Shown here: positions 22,044 to 34,383 of the stretch, one piece after another | Layout: each line of letters opens with the position of its first letter | Position numbering within the stretch: position 1 is the stretch's first letter | Assembly (NCBI GenBank): GCA_009667805.1 | Contig: CM019069.1 | Location: 94,771,204-94,835,203 of the forward strand | Direction of reading: 5' to 3' | DNA length: 64,000 bases | Source: Leptobrachium leishanense | Lineage: Eukaryota; Chordata; Amphibia; Anura; Megophryidae | Translations under genes and position numbers: made by a program | Notes under the pieces: model-generated | Databases searched by the model: none | Told to the model about the DNA's origin: nothing | The model's input: only the letters and a program-made list of their open reading frames with translations

Positions 22044-23157
<1,114 letters not shown>

Positions 23158-23806
23158 GTCCTAAGGTTCACATACTTTTCCACCCGGCACTGTGAATGTT
23201 TACATGTTCTGTTCAATAAAAACATGAAAACATATAATGTTCGTGTTGTATTATTTTAAGCAGACTGTGTTTTTCAAATTGTTGTGACTTAGATGAAGAT
23301 CAGAGCAAATGTTATGACCATTTCATGCAAAACTCCACGTAATCCCAAAGGGTTCACATACTTTTTCTTGCCACTGTATTTAAAGTTTAGATTGTTTCAT
23401 CCCAGCAATATTTCTATACATGAAAAACATTTTCAAAAAAGTAAATTTACATTCTACCAGAATAACAATCTTCATGCAATATTGCTATTTTATCTGAACT
23501 TTAAGTGCTAATTATGATTCCATATAGAAAATAAATATTATAATAAGATATTTTTTTATAACAAAAAGGCCTTAGCAACTAAAGAAATACATTCTATAGC
23601 AGAATTCTTCGTATTTTTTGTTTGTTTGTGACACAAAAATCCAAAATTAATTTATAGCTAACTTAAACTAGCATCAGTTGCTTGCATAAGTATATTCTTG
23701 TGTATATTAGTGACAGAAAAGGAAAGTGGTATGTGTTTTATAAAAGGTGTTTATAATATATGTTTTTTTGTGAACATCGCCATTTTCAAATTCTGTAAGT
23801 CACATA

Positions 23807-24193
23807 CAGTGGCAAGAAAAAGTATACATCCCAAGAATATTGCTACACTGAAACAGTTTTGTGAAAAGGAGTGGTCCAAAATTACTCCAGATCGTTGTGC
23901 AGGTCTGATCTGCAACTACAGGAAATGTTTGGTTGAGGTTATTGCTGCCAAAGGAGGGTCAACCAGTTATTAAGTCCAAAGGTTCACATACTTTTTCCAC
24001 CCTGCACTGTGAATGTTTACATGTTATGTTCAATAAAAACATGAAAACATATAATGTTTGTGTTGTATTATTTTAAACAGACTGTGTTTTTCAAATTGTT
24101 GTGACTTAGATGAAGATCAAAGCACATTTTATGACCAATTCATGCAAAACTCCACGTAATCCCAAAGGGTTCACATACTTTTTCTTGCCACTG
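23807..24193 (+). mobile_element. Internally deleted Tc1-like derivative
   Basis: It is flanked by TA (23805-23806, 24194-24195) and has the CAGTGGCAAG...CTTGCCACTG ends of the neighbouring Tc1 element. After about 22 bp of the left end it jumps straight to codon 294 of the transposase (CATCCCAAGAATATTGC). It keeps the last 47 codons with a few substitutions and the entire right IR/DR. It cannot make transposase. With only one outer left motif it is probably poorly mobile. It lies 430 bp from the full element in the same orientation. Confidence 0.88.
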
Positions 24194-24195
24194 TA

Positions 24196-24755
24196 TATGC
24201 ATAACATAAGCAGAAACTAAATAGGTTAAAGCAATTTACAAAATAATACCTCAAGACAGAATTAGTCAGAATTTAAATAACTGTGATTGATACATTAAGC
24301 TAAAGATAAAAAATATAAAAAAAAGCCATTAATAATCATGACGGAAAATGAGCTAGACTTGAATACATGACAGTCAATAAAATTAGACTGATAAATCTCT
24401 GATAAGAGAGTAGGTAGTTCTGCATTCAGTAAATATGTACGTACATTTTAACAAATCCCTGAATTATTATTATTAAGATTTATAGTAAAAATGGCAAGTT
24501 ATGAAGACGTATTGACTTCTTGTCGAATCATTGCATTATTCTGCTACTAACCTAATGGGAATGCCAATTTATGAGAAATTTATAAATGTTCCCTTGTGTG
24601 GAAAATTATTTGCTTCCTTCTTTTTAACAAACATTAAATGTGTTCTTTTGCCCCTATTTATATAATTACATATAAAATACATGAAGGGTCCATGCTTACT
24701 ATTTATTTCATCTTAATATGGGGCAGAAAATTAATGTAACATACAGTTGTGTAGC
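24196..24755. other. AT-rich stretch with no recognisable feature
   Basis: No gene, RNA or repeat ends were found on either strand. Confidence 0.4.
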
Positions 24756-24756
24756 A

Positions 24757-25345
24757 TGGGTTGTCAGCACTTGGGTCAAGGCAAGAATTGTGCCCCCCCA
24801 CCTGTGTACACGGTAGCACACCATGATTCCGTTGAACCCCTTGAGTATATTCCCTTGAGTATTGAACCCCTTAGCCCACAAGCTTATTCCCCAGTTTATT
24901 TTATTCTCTCATTTCATTAGCTATTCTCCAATTTATTTTATTATGCATTCATTTAATTTAGTGAAAAAAAGAGCGATTTGTGAGGGTCCTGAGGACCAGC
25001 AACGGCACAAATTCATTTAATTTATTATGCACCCAATTGTATTTCCTATACTTGAGTTTGTCCCCATATAATTTATGTCCCAGTTCATTTACTATACTTC
25101 AAATTAGTTTATGCCCCATTTTATAATGCCCCCATTTCATTTATTATGCACTCAATTTCACTTAAGGTACTCCAGTTTGGTTTATTTTACTCCTATTTAA
25201 TATATTATGAACCACATTTCATTAATTATATGTCGGGTAATTTTATGCCTCCATTTAATTAATTATGTTATAGTATTTAAAATACTCGATTATAGTTTAT
25301 GTAAATGTGATGTGCAGTTTGTATGAGTGTAACACAGAGATCCAG
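24757..25345 (-). repeat. Degenerate minisatellite-bearing repeat
   Basis: Units of about 28-40 bp with the theme CCCCATTTCATTTATTATGC run from about 24890 to 25270. The outer segment AGTTTGTATGAGTGTAACACAGAGATCC (about 25316-25345) matches one at 40795-40820. The theme is the reverse complement of the GGGG-ATGAATTAAT unit at 39660-40640. I infer an older copy of the element at 39058-40980. Confidence 0.5.
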
Positions 25346-26303
25346 AGGTATAAAACTCACAATTATATATTAAGATATTGAAATAATGTAAATATTAATA
25401 CATTTTACATTAAATGGATTATTAAAACATATCAAACATTAACTAGACAACCCTTATGTCCCCTGTACCTCCACCTTTGTGTCACCCTGTAACCATTTTC
25501 CCAAAATGTTTCCCCTTTAGCTCTGATTCATGTGCCCTCTTTGGTATTTATGGGCACAGTGACATTACTGACCTCTCTGCTGTTCAAAGTCTCAGCAGCT
25601 AAAGAGAGAGGGGGCAGCAGGAGCATATCTGCAAGAGATGGGTCACTGAAGTAACAAATTGAGGGGGATTTTACTTGACCAGTCCTCACTTACTGGGAGG
25701 GGGTGTATTTGTGCCTGCAAGCGTTCAGGAGCCAGCATGAGCTGCCAAACGCTTCCGATTCCCTACCTGTCACTGCTGGAGGAGCCTAACACTCTGTGTC
25801 CTCCAGCTCAAATGGGGCGCCAGAAAAAAATCCCTGATTTATGACCCATTTCAAAGTCAAACTCCAGAGGGATTCGGATGCAGGCGTTGAGGGATTCTTG
25901 AGGGGACTCCCAGGGGGACATGATTTTTATTAACAGCTACTGTGGACTCACTCACCCGACCCAGATGATCACACACTGTCAACCAGGCTCAGCCTCCTGC
26001 TCCCTCCTGTGCCACAGCAGTGAAGCGTGGCACCGGTTAGCTGCGTCTGGGTCATGTGACTCACTCAAGTCAGCGTCATCCTGTAACCTGCTCCTTCCTC
26101 CAAGTTCGGCGGATCGCACAATGCAACGCAAGGACTGCAGCTGCTCACGGATACCAGTGTCCGTGAGCTGAGCAGACACCTTGCTGATCCTGACCGGCTG
26201 CTAGGAACTGTTAGGGGCGCAAATTTCTTTGAAATTATGCACTCCTAAGAAAATTGCACACGAAGCCACTGCCCCCTGCCACCCCCCCAAGCTACACCAC
26301 TGG
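25346..26303. other. Unassigned, probably repeat-derived
   Basis: The stretch from about 25500 to 26200 is GC-richer. It ends with GCCACTGCCCCCTGCC and AAGCTACACCACTGG, next to the hAT element. No clear ends, coding region or partner copy in this window were found. Confidence 0.35.
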
Positions 26304-26518
26304 TAGGGATTAGCGGTTCGGGGTTCGACCCGAACTTGGCCTGTTCGATGAGATCGCGAACACCGAACATTTCCGGGTGTTCGCCGCATGTTCGACCACA
26401 ATGGACCACAATGCATTTTCCCACTGGCCTGAAGCTCGTAATTGGCTACAGCCTTGCACCTGACCACAGGTCTGGTGCAAGACTGGTTTAACACTATGCC
26501 AATCACCGCTCAGAGTCC

Positions 26519-26582
26519 TGATTGGGCAAATTTTGGCCAATCATGTGCTCACAGAGCTAAGTCCCGCAGCACACTATATAAC
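26519..26582 (+). promoter_or_regulatory. Putative transposase promoter (CCAAT and TATA boxes)
   Basis: ATTGG (inverted CCAAT) occurs at about 26521 and a direct CCAAT at 26537-26541. A TATA box in ACTATATAACG (26573-26583) follows about 30 bp later. Further ATTGG/CCAAT motifs lie at 26442 and 26499. The whole layout is conserved in the other hAT copy (minus strand, about 56230-56300), which supports function. Transcription would start near 26605-26615. Confidence 0.55.
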
Positions 26583-26637
26583 GTTTCCACGCGCTGATTC
26601 TGCACGCATTTCAGAGGAGATTTCAAAGGAGATAGTT

Positions 26638-27126
26638 GTGTCTTGTTACTGCCGGTTTGCCACGCTACTGGGGGGGTCTGGGGGTCTCATTTCTACCAAA
26701 TATCAGGGAATTTAGGTGATGTGTGTCTTGTCACTGTGCCAGCAAGTTTTTTTGGGGGTTTACAACTTTCTTTAAAACATTTGTGAATTGAGGTGATCTT
26801 CTGGGTCTTGTCACTGTGCCAGGAAGTCTTTTTGGGTCTCATTTCTACCAAATATCAGGGAATTTATGTGATGTGTGTCTTGTCACTGTGCCAGCAAGTT
26901 TTTTTGGGGTTTACAACTTTCTTTAAAACATTTGTGAATTGAGGTGATCTTCTGGGTCTTGTCACTGTGCCAGCAAATCTTTTTGGGGCTCACTAATTTC
27001 TTAAAAACATTTGTGAATTGAGGTGATCTGTGTCTTCTCACACAGCCAGTACCACTCAGTATTTTGGGGGTCACAAATTTCTACAAAACATTTGGGAATT
27101 GAGGTGTCTGTTGTCACTGGCTGCCA
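26638..27126 (+). repeat. 5' UTR tandem array of hAT copy 1, about six units
   Basis: Units of about 80-85 bp contain TCTTGTCACTGTGCCAGCAAG and AACATTTGTGAATTGAGGTGA in broken form. The same units are present about thirteen times in copy 2 (54990-56170). Confidence 0.85.
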
Positions 27127-27225
27127 GCTATCAGTGTGTCTCACTGAGTTATACCAGAGTTCTTTAAATCTTTATACCAGAGTTGAATCAGAGTTCTGTA
27201 TATATTAATCTATATATCACTCACC

Positions 27226-30200
27226 ATGTCTGAAAGAACAAAAAGGACAGGCAGATGCTCCCAGACACAGATGAGAGGGCAAGCAGCCCCTGTGTCGGGA
27301 GGCTGTGCCTCTGGTCGTGGTGGACGTGGTGCATCCTCTGCAGGGGCACGCTTGTCCTTTCTAACTGGTGCTGGCCGTCTTAAGCAGCAGCAACATACAG
27401 AGGACCTGGTGGATTGGCTAACCAGGCCATCCTCATCCTCCGACTCCTCTGCCAGCCAGGCTTCTAGTGCTTTACAGTCCACCTCAGCTGCCATAGCATC
27501 TAATGCAGCCTCCATGTCCATAGCTACTCCTGCCGTAGCCTCGCTATCACACACGGAGGAGTCAGCTGAATTGTTTGACTACAATGACAGTGACATGCTG
27601 GTTGAGGATGCGTAGCAACTACAGTGCTCTAATTCAATCTCTGAGGTTGAGGAAGGGAGTATAATCAACATAGAGGAAGGGGGTGCCAGTGACACACAAA
27701 TACCTGGCACTCATGTTGCCCCAGCAGCTGCAGCATACTGCCAAGTTGGCTCCAGTGACGAAGAGATAGGGGGTGATGACAATGATGATGAGGTCACTGA
27801 CTCCACCTGGGTGCCAGATCGAACAAAGGAGTCAAGTGAGGAGGAGGCACAACAAACACGAGGCACAACATCCTCTATGACCAACCATAGCACTAGCCAG
27901 TCCAAGGCATCAGATGTTAGAGCTGCTCAGATGCAGAGCGCTGCTGTCTCAAAGCACACATCCAGGAACTCTGCTGTCTGGGTGTTCTTTAAGAAATGTG
28001 ACGCAGACCGCACCGTTGCTATTTGTAATCTATGTCAGATGAGGCTCAAGCGTGGGAAAGACACCGGACGCTTGGGTACCACGTGCTTGAGGCGACATAT
28101 GACCACCTGCCACGCATCCCGTTGGCGCAAAACTTTGCGTAGGTCCTCCTCACCTGTCTCTAAACCCACTATATGTCCTGCCATGTCATTGACTCCAACC
28201 TCCACTGACAGGGATGATGCTACAGTAATGGATGTACCAGGTCCTTCCTCACAATGTGACAGCATCCCATCAGCTGAAGATTTACGCAGTCAGATTACGT
28301 TGCCACAGCTGCTGCAGCGTAAGAAAAAATATAGTCCCAAGCACAGCATCTAAATGCCAGCTTAGCAAAATTACTCGCATTACAGCTGCTACCTTTCCAG
28401 CTGGTGGACTCTGCCTCCTTCCGTGAATTTGCTGAATGTGCTGTACCACCGTGGCAGGCTCCAAAATGCCATTACTTTTCACGGAAGGCCATTCCAGCAC
28501 TATACCAGCACGTGGAAGACAATGTTATCCAGTCATTGGGAAAGGCAGTCAGCAGCAAGGCGCATGTGACTTTAGACACGTGGTCCAGCAAGCATGGACA
28601 GGGCCGTTACATTTCCTTCACGGCACACTGGGTAACTCTGATTGCAGCTGGGAGGGATCCAAGACGGGGCTCTGTGCTGGAGCTTGTTCATCCACCACGC
28701 CTCCAGAAAGCTGCTTGTATGAGGTCTGTCTGCTCCACCACCACCTCTCCCTCTTCCTCCTCCTCCTTCTCGGTCTCTAGCGAAGTGGCAGTTAAACCGA
28801 CGCATGACAGGGGCTACGCAATGGCTCAAGCAAAAAGATGCCATACTGTGCTTCAGCTGGTTTGTTTAGGGGACAGGAGCCACACCGGGCCAGAAATTCT
28901 GTCAGCTCTGCAGGGGCAGGTGCAGTGATGGTTAACACCACGCCAGCTTCAGCTGGGAATGGTCGTCTGTGATAATGGCAGCAACCTTCTCTCCGCCCTA
29001 CACCTGGGTAAGTTGACGCATGTACCATGCCTAGCACACGTCCTAAATCTGGTGGTACAGCGTTTCCTAACCAGGTACCCAGGGCTGGCAGAGCTTCTCA
29101 GCCAGGCCAGAAAAGTCTGCAGCCACTTCAGACGGTCATTCCCAGCAAGTGTTCGCCTGGCAGAAATGAAATTCAAAGAGAATTCCACCTTCCCACAAAC
29201 TGTCTGATCTGTGACATGTCCACCAGGTGGAACTCGACATTAGCAATGCTGCAGCGTCTGCTCAAGCAGCAGAGGGCCATCAACGAGTACTTGTGTGAGT
29301 ATGGCACAAGGACAGGTTCAGGTTAACTTGTTTTTTTTTCCCCACAGTGGCTGATGATCAAAGATGCATGCACTGTACTGTCACCATTTAAGGAGGCAAC
29401 GAGGATGGTGAGCAGGGACAGTGAATGCATCAGTGACACAATTCCTTTAGTGTTCCTGCTGGAGCACACTCTGCGGGGAATTATAGATGTGGCTATAGAG
29501 GCAGAGTAGCGGGAGGAAGAGGAGGCCTTCCCTAGCTCTCAACGCCCCAATCTTTCCACAGACAGTATTCCAGCGGGTCCTCCTCAGATCAGACAGGAGG
29601 AGGATGAGGAGGAATATTTAAGTAGTGGGGGCATTGAAGGTGGGGATTCCTCAAGGGAGGGTTTTGTGTGCCCAGAAACCCAAGGACTAGTATGTGGCTG
29701 GGAGGAGGAAGAGCACGATGGGTTCATCCTCGTTGACCAGGAAGACTCAGAAGCTAATGCCACCTCCAACCTACGCTGCAGGGGCTCCCTTATCCTGCAA
29801 AGCCTGCTAAAGGACCCCAGGATTCGTACTATCAAGAAGAGGGATCATTACTGGTTGGCAAGCCTTCTTGATCCACGATACAAGGGTAAAGTTGCAGAGC
29901 TCATCCTGCCCGCACAGAGGGAGCACAGGATGAAAAAACTTGAGGACGCTCTAAAGCGACACTTGTGTAACACCTTTCCAGGCACTGGTAGGTTACCAAG
30001 TGATGACAGGTGCTTCTGAGGCTGCAGATGATCAGAGGAATAGTGGTGAAGGCCGGGGCTGCTTGACTGATGCCTTTTTAATTTTTTTTAGTCCACGATG
30101 CCCAGGGACGTCAAATGTAGGCACCCATTGCCAGCGTCTTCCCCATATGGTGCAGGACTACCTAGGGGAAAGGGCAGACCTGGATACCTTTCCAGCAGAT

Positions 30201-30446
30201 GATCCTCTTTCTTACTGGGTGTTGAGATTGGATCACTGGCCAGAACTTAGCCAATATGCTATGCAGCTACTAGGTTGCCCTTCATCCAGTGTGCGTTCTG
30301 AAAGGACGTTCAGTGCCGCTGGAGGTTTTGTCACAGACAAAAGAGTGCGTCTGTCCACCGACTCTGTAGACCGGCTGACATTTATAAAAATGAAACAGTC
30401 CTGGATCAGCAGCTATCAATCCCCTGATGCTGACGTAACGGAATAG
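27226..30446 (+). pseudogene. hAT transposase with BED zinc finger, decayed (copy 1)
   Basis: The start ATG in CACCATGTCTGAAAG is intact. An acidic, Ser-rich N-terminal part is followed by a BED zinc finger (about 27970-28110: VWVFFKKC, AICNLC, CLRRHMTTCH). The RNase H-like domain has its first Asp in TLDTWSS (about 28570) and second in VVCDNGSN (about 28962). CLAHVLNLVVQ and TRWNSTLAMLQRL follow. The C-terminal hAT dimerisation region is at about 30200-30410 (YWVLRLDHWPELS, CPSSSVRSERTFSAAG). Lesions: TAG at 27613, a 10-nt deletion near 28345, TGA at 28926, a 5-nt tandem duplication at 29163-29172, TAA at 29324 and TAG at 29507. The frame change near 29992 is better explained by a 100-bp intron (29992-30091). 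It can no longer make a transposase. Confidence 0.88.
29992..30091 (+). other. Probable 100-bp intron in the hAT transposase gene
   Basis: The donor reads GGTAG|GTTACC. The acceptor is a T-rich run ending TTTTTTTTAG at 30091, with TTGACTGA as a possible branch site. Splicing joins AG to T to make a codon, and moves the reading frame exactly from that before the intron to that of the dimerisation domain. The equivalent 100 bp in copy 2 (51977-52076, minus) keeps the acceptor but has the donor GT changed to AT. Confidence 0.55.
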
Positions 30447-30479
30447 ATCGGGGATCTCTTCTGCATTCACAAAACCTCC

Positions 30480-30950
30480 AACACTGAACTCTTCCACAAT
30501 ACCACAAAGGGGTTACGGTGTGAAGGCACTTGCTGCCACCAAAGGCACAATATTTGGGTGCACTGACGCCTGTACCAGATTTATATCATTTTAATTTTTT
30601 GGACCGCAGGGTCCAACCCTGTACTCTTCCACAATACCACAGAGGGGTTACGGTGTGAAGGCACTTGCTGCCACCAAAGGAACAATATTTGGCTGCACTG
30701 ACGCCTGTACCAGATTTATATCATTTTAATTTTTTGAACCGCAGGGTCTGACCCTGCACTCTTCCACAATACCACAAAAGGGTTACGGTGTGAAGGCACT
30801 TGCTGCCATCAAAGGCACAATATTTGGGTGCACTGACGCCTGTACCAGATTTATATCATTGAAATTTTTTGGAACGCAGGGTCCAACCCTGCACTCTTCC
30901 ACAATACCACAGAGGGGTTACGGTGTGACGGCACTGTTGCCGACACTAAA
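30480..30950 (+). repeat. 3' UTR tandem array of hAT copy 1, four units
   Basis: Units of about 135 bp start with CTCTTCCACAATACCAC near 30489, 30625, 30757 and 30894. They contain GGGTTACGGTGTGAAGGCAC and GCACTGACGCCTGTACCAG. The homologous array of copy 2 has about nine units. Confidence 0.88.
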
Positions 30951-31195
30951 GGCCCAATTTTAAAGCACCTATTGTCACTTTCATCCAAAGCCTGCATAAG
31001 TTTCACCATAATTTACCCAAAAAAAAAATCACTAAACTTGTTCTGCGTGTCCTAAAAGGTCTCCTCTTTTAATACAGACTGCCGCCCCAAGCAGTTGTTT
31101 ATGAATAGATTAAAGGTTTACCGTTTACCATCATTTGAACCATCATTTTTTTGTTTTTAAATGTTTCTATACATCCTACAAATCCGCCACTTCAC

Positions 31196-31405
31196 AGGCA
31201 CAAGCATTGCCTCAAGCTTCCTGCTGTGTTCCCCAAGGTATGAGTCTCCTGCTGTGTTCCCCAAGTTACAAGTCTCCTGCTAGGTTCCCCAAGCTCAACA
31301 ATCCTAACGTGTTCTCCATCGTGGACTAATCTTTGCAATTAGCCGTTGATTGTAAAGCACTGCGGAAACTGTTGGCGCTATATAAATGATGACAATAATA
31401 ATAAT
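31196..31405 (+). repeat. Short tandem units and LINE/SINE-like tail abutting the hAT break
   Basis: Three units of about 28 bp (CTCCTGCTGTGTTCCCCAAG type, about 31214-31293) are followed by TTGTAAAGCACTGCGGAAAC, TGTTGGCGCTATATAAATGA and an AAT microsatellite. This looks like a retroelement 3' end whose insertion or a later deletion removed the hAT right end. Confidence 0.55.
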
Positions 31406-31482
31406 CTCTGTTGAATGGTATGGGGTGCAATGATATGTCTGGGACAGCTAAAGATCAAAATAGCATAAAATGATGTAAACTT

Positions 31483-33315
31483 TAGACATGTGCATTCATT
31501 TTAGTACTAAAAGGATTTAGTCAGAATTTTGGGATAATTTAGTTTTAGTATGACTCAAGAGATACGAAACTGCTCAGTACAAAAAACGAAAGAAACTAAA
31601 ATAAAATACACTACATTTTAGTTTCAGTCCTTTTTGTGCTATTACATTGATGAGTGAAGGAGACCAGCAATGAAGAGAGTAAGATCACAAAGCTACAGAA
31701 AAGGTTTGTATGCCTAATCCTTCCCGACCTCTACCCGAAAATCTGACAGTGATAGAGCTCCAGAATACTCTCTCGCAGCACAGACAGCCAGCACAGGAGA
31801 GGAAACCTTTACTTAACCCTTGCATGTCTATGAGGCAGACAAGATGATAAAAGAAGCTGGAGAAGGAAAACATTCAAATAAATCACACTGAAAGCTAATG
31901 ACAGGGGAGGGCTGGATAGTAAAAACCCCTTTATAACAAGCAGCGCTGGGAGAAAAGAGGGACTTTATAAAACGTGTGTTATCTCCCCTCCCGCTCTGCA
32001 TAATAGGGGCTTAGGTCTGATACATTTTATATTATCCAGGAGCACTATCCCCCTTTCCTCATCTATAATACACGTTTTATATAAAGTCCCTCTCCTCTCC
32101 CAGTGCTGCTTGTTGTTATAAAGGTTTTTTTTTACGCCTGATACATTTAGTAACAAGCTCTCACAGTTACTCTGTCATTATGAGCCTTCAGTGTGATTTA
32201 TTTGTTTTCCCTGGATTTAAAGTGCTTCATTTTATTATAAAAATAAATTTGCACCAGTCATCTCTTCTCTGAGCTTTCAGACTGATTTACGTTAATATTT
32301 TCCCTCTACCCTGCTTTTATATTCCTGTGTCTCCCCCACAGAGATACAAAGTTTAAGTAAAAGTTCTCACTCCTGTGCTGGATAAGCATTGCATTCCGAA
32401 GTTCTGCACCCTCCACATGCCAATGCAGTAGGATGTTCTATACAGAGAGGGGCATTAATTAATGCAGGAGGATGTTCTATACATTATACAGAGAGGGTTA
32501 TTAATGCAGGAGGATGTTATATACATTGTACAGAGAAAGGTATAAATTGAGGAGGATGTTCTATACAGAGAGGGACATTAATTAATTCAGGAGGATGTTC
32601 TATAGATTATACAGAGAGGGGTATTAATTAATGCAGGTGGATGTTGTATACATTATACAGAGAGGGGTATTAATTAATGCAGGAGTATGTTCTAAACATT
32701 ATACAAAGAGGAGCCTTTTTTTTAGCCCTTTAAATCCAGTGGCTGTGAGCGCTGAGATCGGCTGCTTGTTACATTGTACTGAGAGATAGTGTATCAGGCT
32801 TAGTTGTTACAGCAACTGACTGTAACAGCGCTCAGAGTTTCAGTAAAACAAGGAAATAATATTGTTCTAACCTCATATATAAAAATATTATTTACTAGTT
32901 TTACTGAAACTCTGAGCGCTGTGATGAGCAGCAGTCAATTACTGTAACAGCTTTGCCTGACACGGGGCATTATTACAATGTTGGTGCTAACTTAACCAGA
33001 GCTGTTGTAAAATGAAAACCTCCATAGGCTATAATCGCTCTGGGAAGTTTACAACAGCTCTGGTTAAGTTAGCACCAGCTGTGTAATATGGCCCACATTG
33101 TGCTGAGAGTGAGAGATACTGTAACAAGCAGCGAGCAGCGATCTCAGCCCTCTGAGGAGCCACTACAACAGTAATTGTATCCACTGGTTTTCGGATGAAT
33201 GAAATTAGTTTTCATACTAAAGAACTGAAAACAAATTTCTTTAGCAACTAAATAAATTGCATTTTAGGACTAATGCATTAGTTCAAAACGAAATTTTGTG
33301 CTGTGCACATGTCTA
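31483..33315. mobile_element. Non-autonomous hAT element (TAGACATGTG family), long copy
   Basis: The ends are TAGACATGTGCA and TGCACATGTCTA, flanked by an exact 8-bp duplication, GTAAACTT (31475-31482 and 33316-33323). It is collinear with the short copy at 619-1692 but carries an extra segment of about 0.7 kb (about 31676-32395). That segment has its own hairpin, with arms near 31933-31982 and 32066-32120 sharing AAGTCCCTCT. It has the same roughly 48-bp internal units (about 32428-32712), one or two more than the short copy. No transposase is present. Confidence 0.92.
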
Positions 33316-34330
33316 GTAAACTTTATAATAATCTTCTTAAGGATAGATCTTTCTTGTTACCCTAAATAAAAACAAAGCTACAAGTATCACTCTTTATTGC
33401 ATTTAGGGCACAACAAAATAACAGTGTTTACGATTCTAAATAATATAGAATCAAAGTCCAAATAAGAATCCTCATTATACTATGTGATGTCAATTCATAT
33501 CTGTGACATCTTCTGGGTGTCATGTGGTTGCTTAATCAAAATGTACGTGGATGTAGGTTACTTGTGAATGTGCGTACCTTGTGCCATTGTATTGACATAC
33601 TTCCACCCACCAACGCTGTACCACGCTACATCATTTCGCTGACTCAATACCACTGTTAAAGCACTCTGTTAACTGTGCCGAACCTGAGCTATTCCAAGTT
33701 GAATGCCCTTAAGCAGACACAGACAATTAGCCTTTAAGATGTCTGTTCCGGTGGCCTGTTGTGGTCTCCATTACCATTAGCACGTCATTCCCACTGTGTT
33801 TGACCTTGGCTTGCATACTGAACACTTGTCTACTCCAGTCCTTTGACCTTGGCTTTGATGTGCAAGCTTCAATGGGTGGGAAGTGCGAAGAACCCTTTGT
33901 CCCTCCCTCTTACTAGTATTTTATCGATGAGTTAGGTGTTTTTGTTATTCATACGTAGTTCCTTGATAGTTCGTTTTATTCATGTTTTTTTTTATTTGTA
34001 TAGGTCTATACGGTTTTTATTCACATATAGGAACTTCCCTTATTTATTCTGTACCATTTTTAAAAAATGTCAAATTGAATCGAATTGAGGATGCGCTAAT
34101 TCGTTTCAATTTTAAACTAATTGGGCGTGCTCTTTTCAGATTCCAACATCACCAATCTGAGCATGCATCATTAGAATTTGGACGCATATTGCATATATGC
34201 ACTTCGAATTTAACTGAAGTTGACCAGGCACCATAATATCAGTTTGGCACCTCATTTTTTGGTGCAAAAATAATGCAAACAATGTGTCATTACATGTGTA
34301 TTCACCATTATATAATGGATTCACTACATA
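33316..34330. other. No recognisable gene or element
   Basis: Mixed composition with scattered LINE-like pieces that I cannot place. The right end leads into the hammerhead-like motif. Confidence 0.35.
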
Positions 34331-34340
34331 CTGGACTCCA

Positions 34341-34383
34341 TGCTGGCTGATGAAGCCCATATAGGGCAAAACATGTTTTTGCA
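34341..34383 (+). ncRNA. Hammerhead ribozyme-like motif 1 (decayed)
   Basis: The core CTGATGA (34347-34353) is followed by a stem II of four pairs, GCCC with GGGC (34355-34358/34364-34367), loop ATATA. AAAAC comes next where GAAAC is expected, so G12 is mutated. A two-pair stem III (AC/GT, 34371-34376) and GTT cleavage triplet follow. Stem I pairs TGC at 34341-34343 with GCA at 34381-34383, plus two G-T pairs. The very short stem III is typical of hammerheads in Penelope-like retroelements. The G-to-A change should abolish cleavage. Confidence 0.5.

Larger units (their letters stand above)
26304..31195 (+). mobile_element. Autonomous-type hAT element, copy 1 (right end missing)
   Basis: The left end is TAGGGATTAGCGGTTCGGGG, followed by clustered GTTCG/CGAAC motifs. 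It aligns along its length with the complete copy at 49770-56522. The order is left terminus, CCAAT/TATA region, 5' tandem array, transposase gene, 3' tandem array, then tail. Similarity to copy 2 stops after CCGCCACTTCAC at about 31195. Copy 2 continues for about 320 bp to its TIR, so this copy has lost the right terminus and cannot now move. Confidence 0.85.

Noticed and set aside
29295..29347. A second possible intron in the hAT gene (GTGAGT...CCCCACAG)
   Set aside because: The interval is only 53 bp, splicing would put the following WLMIK segment out of frame, and the unspliced frame in copy 1 reads through with just one TAA. The T/C run is better explained as coding sequence prone to slippage.
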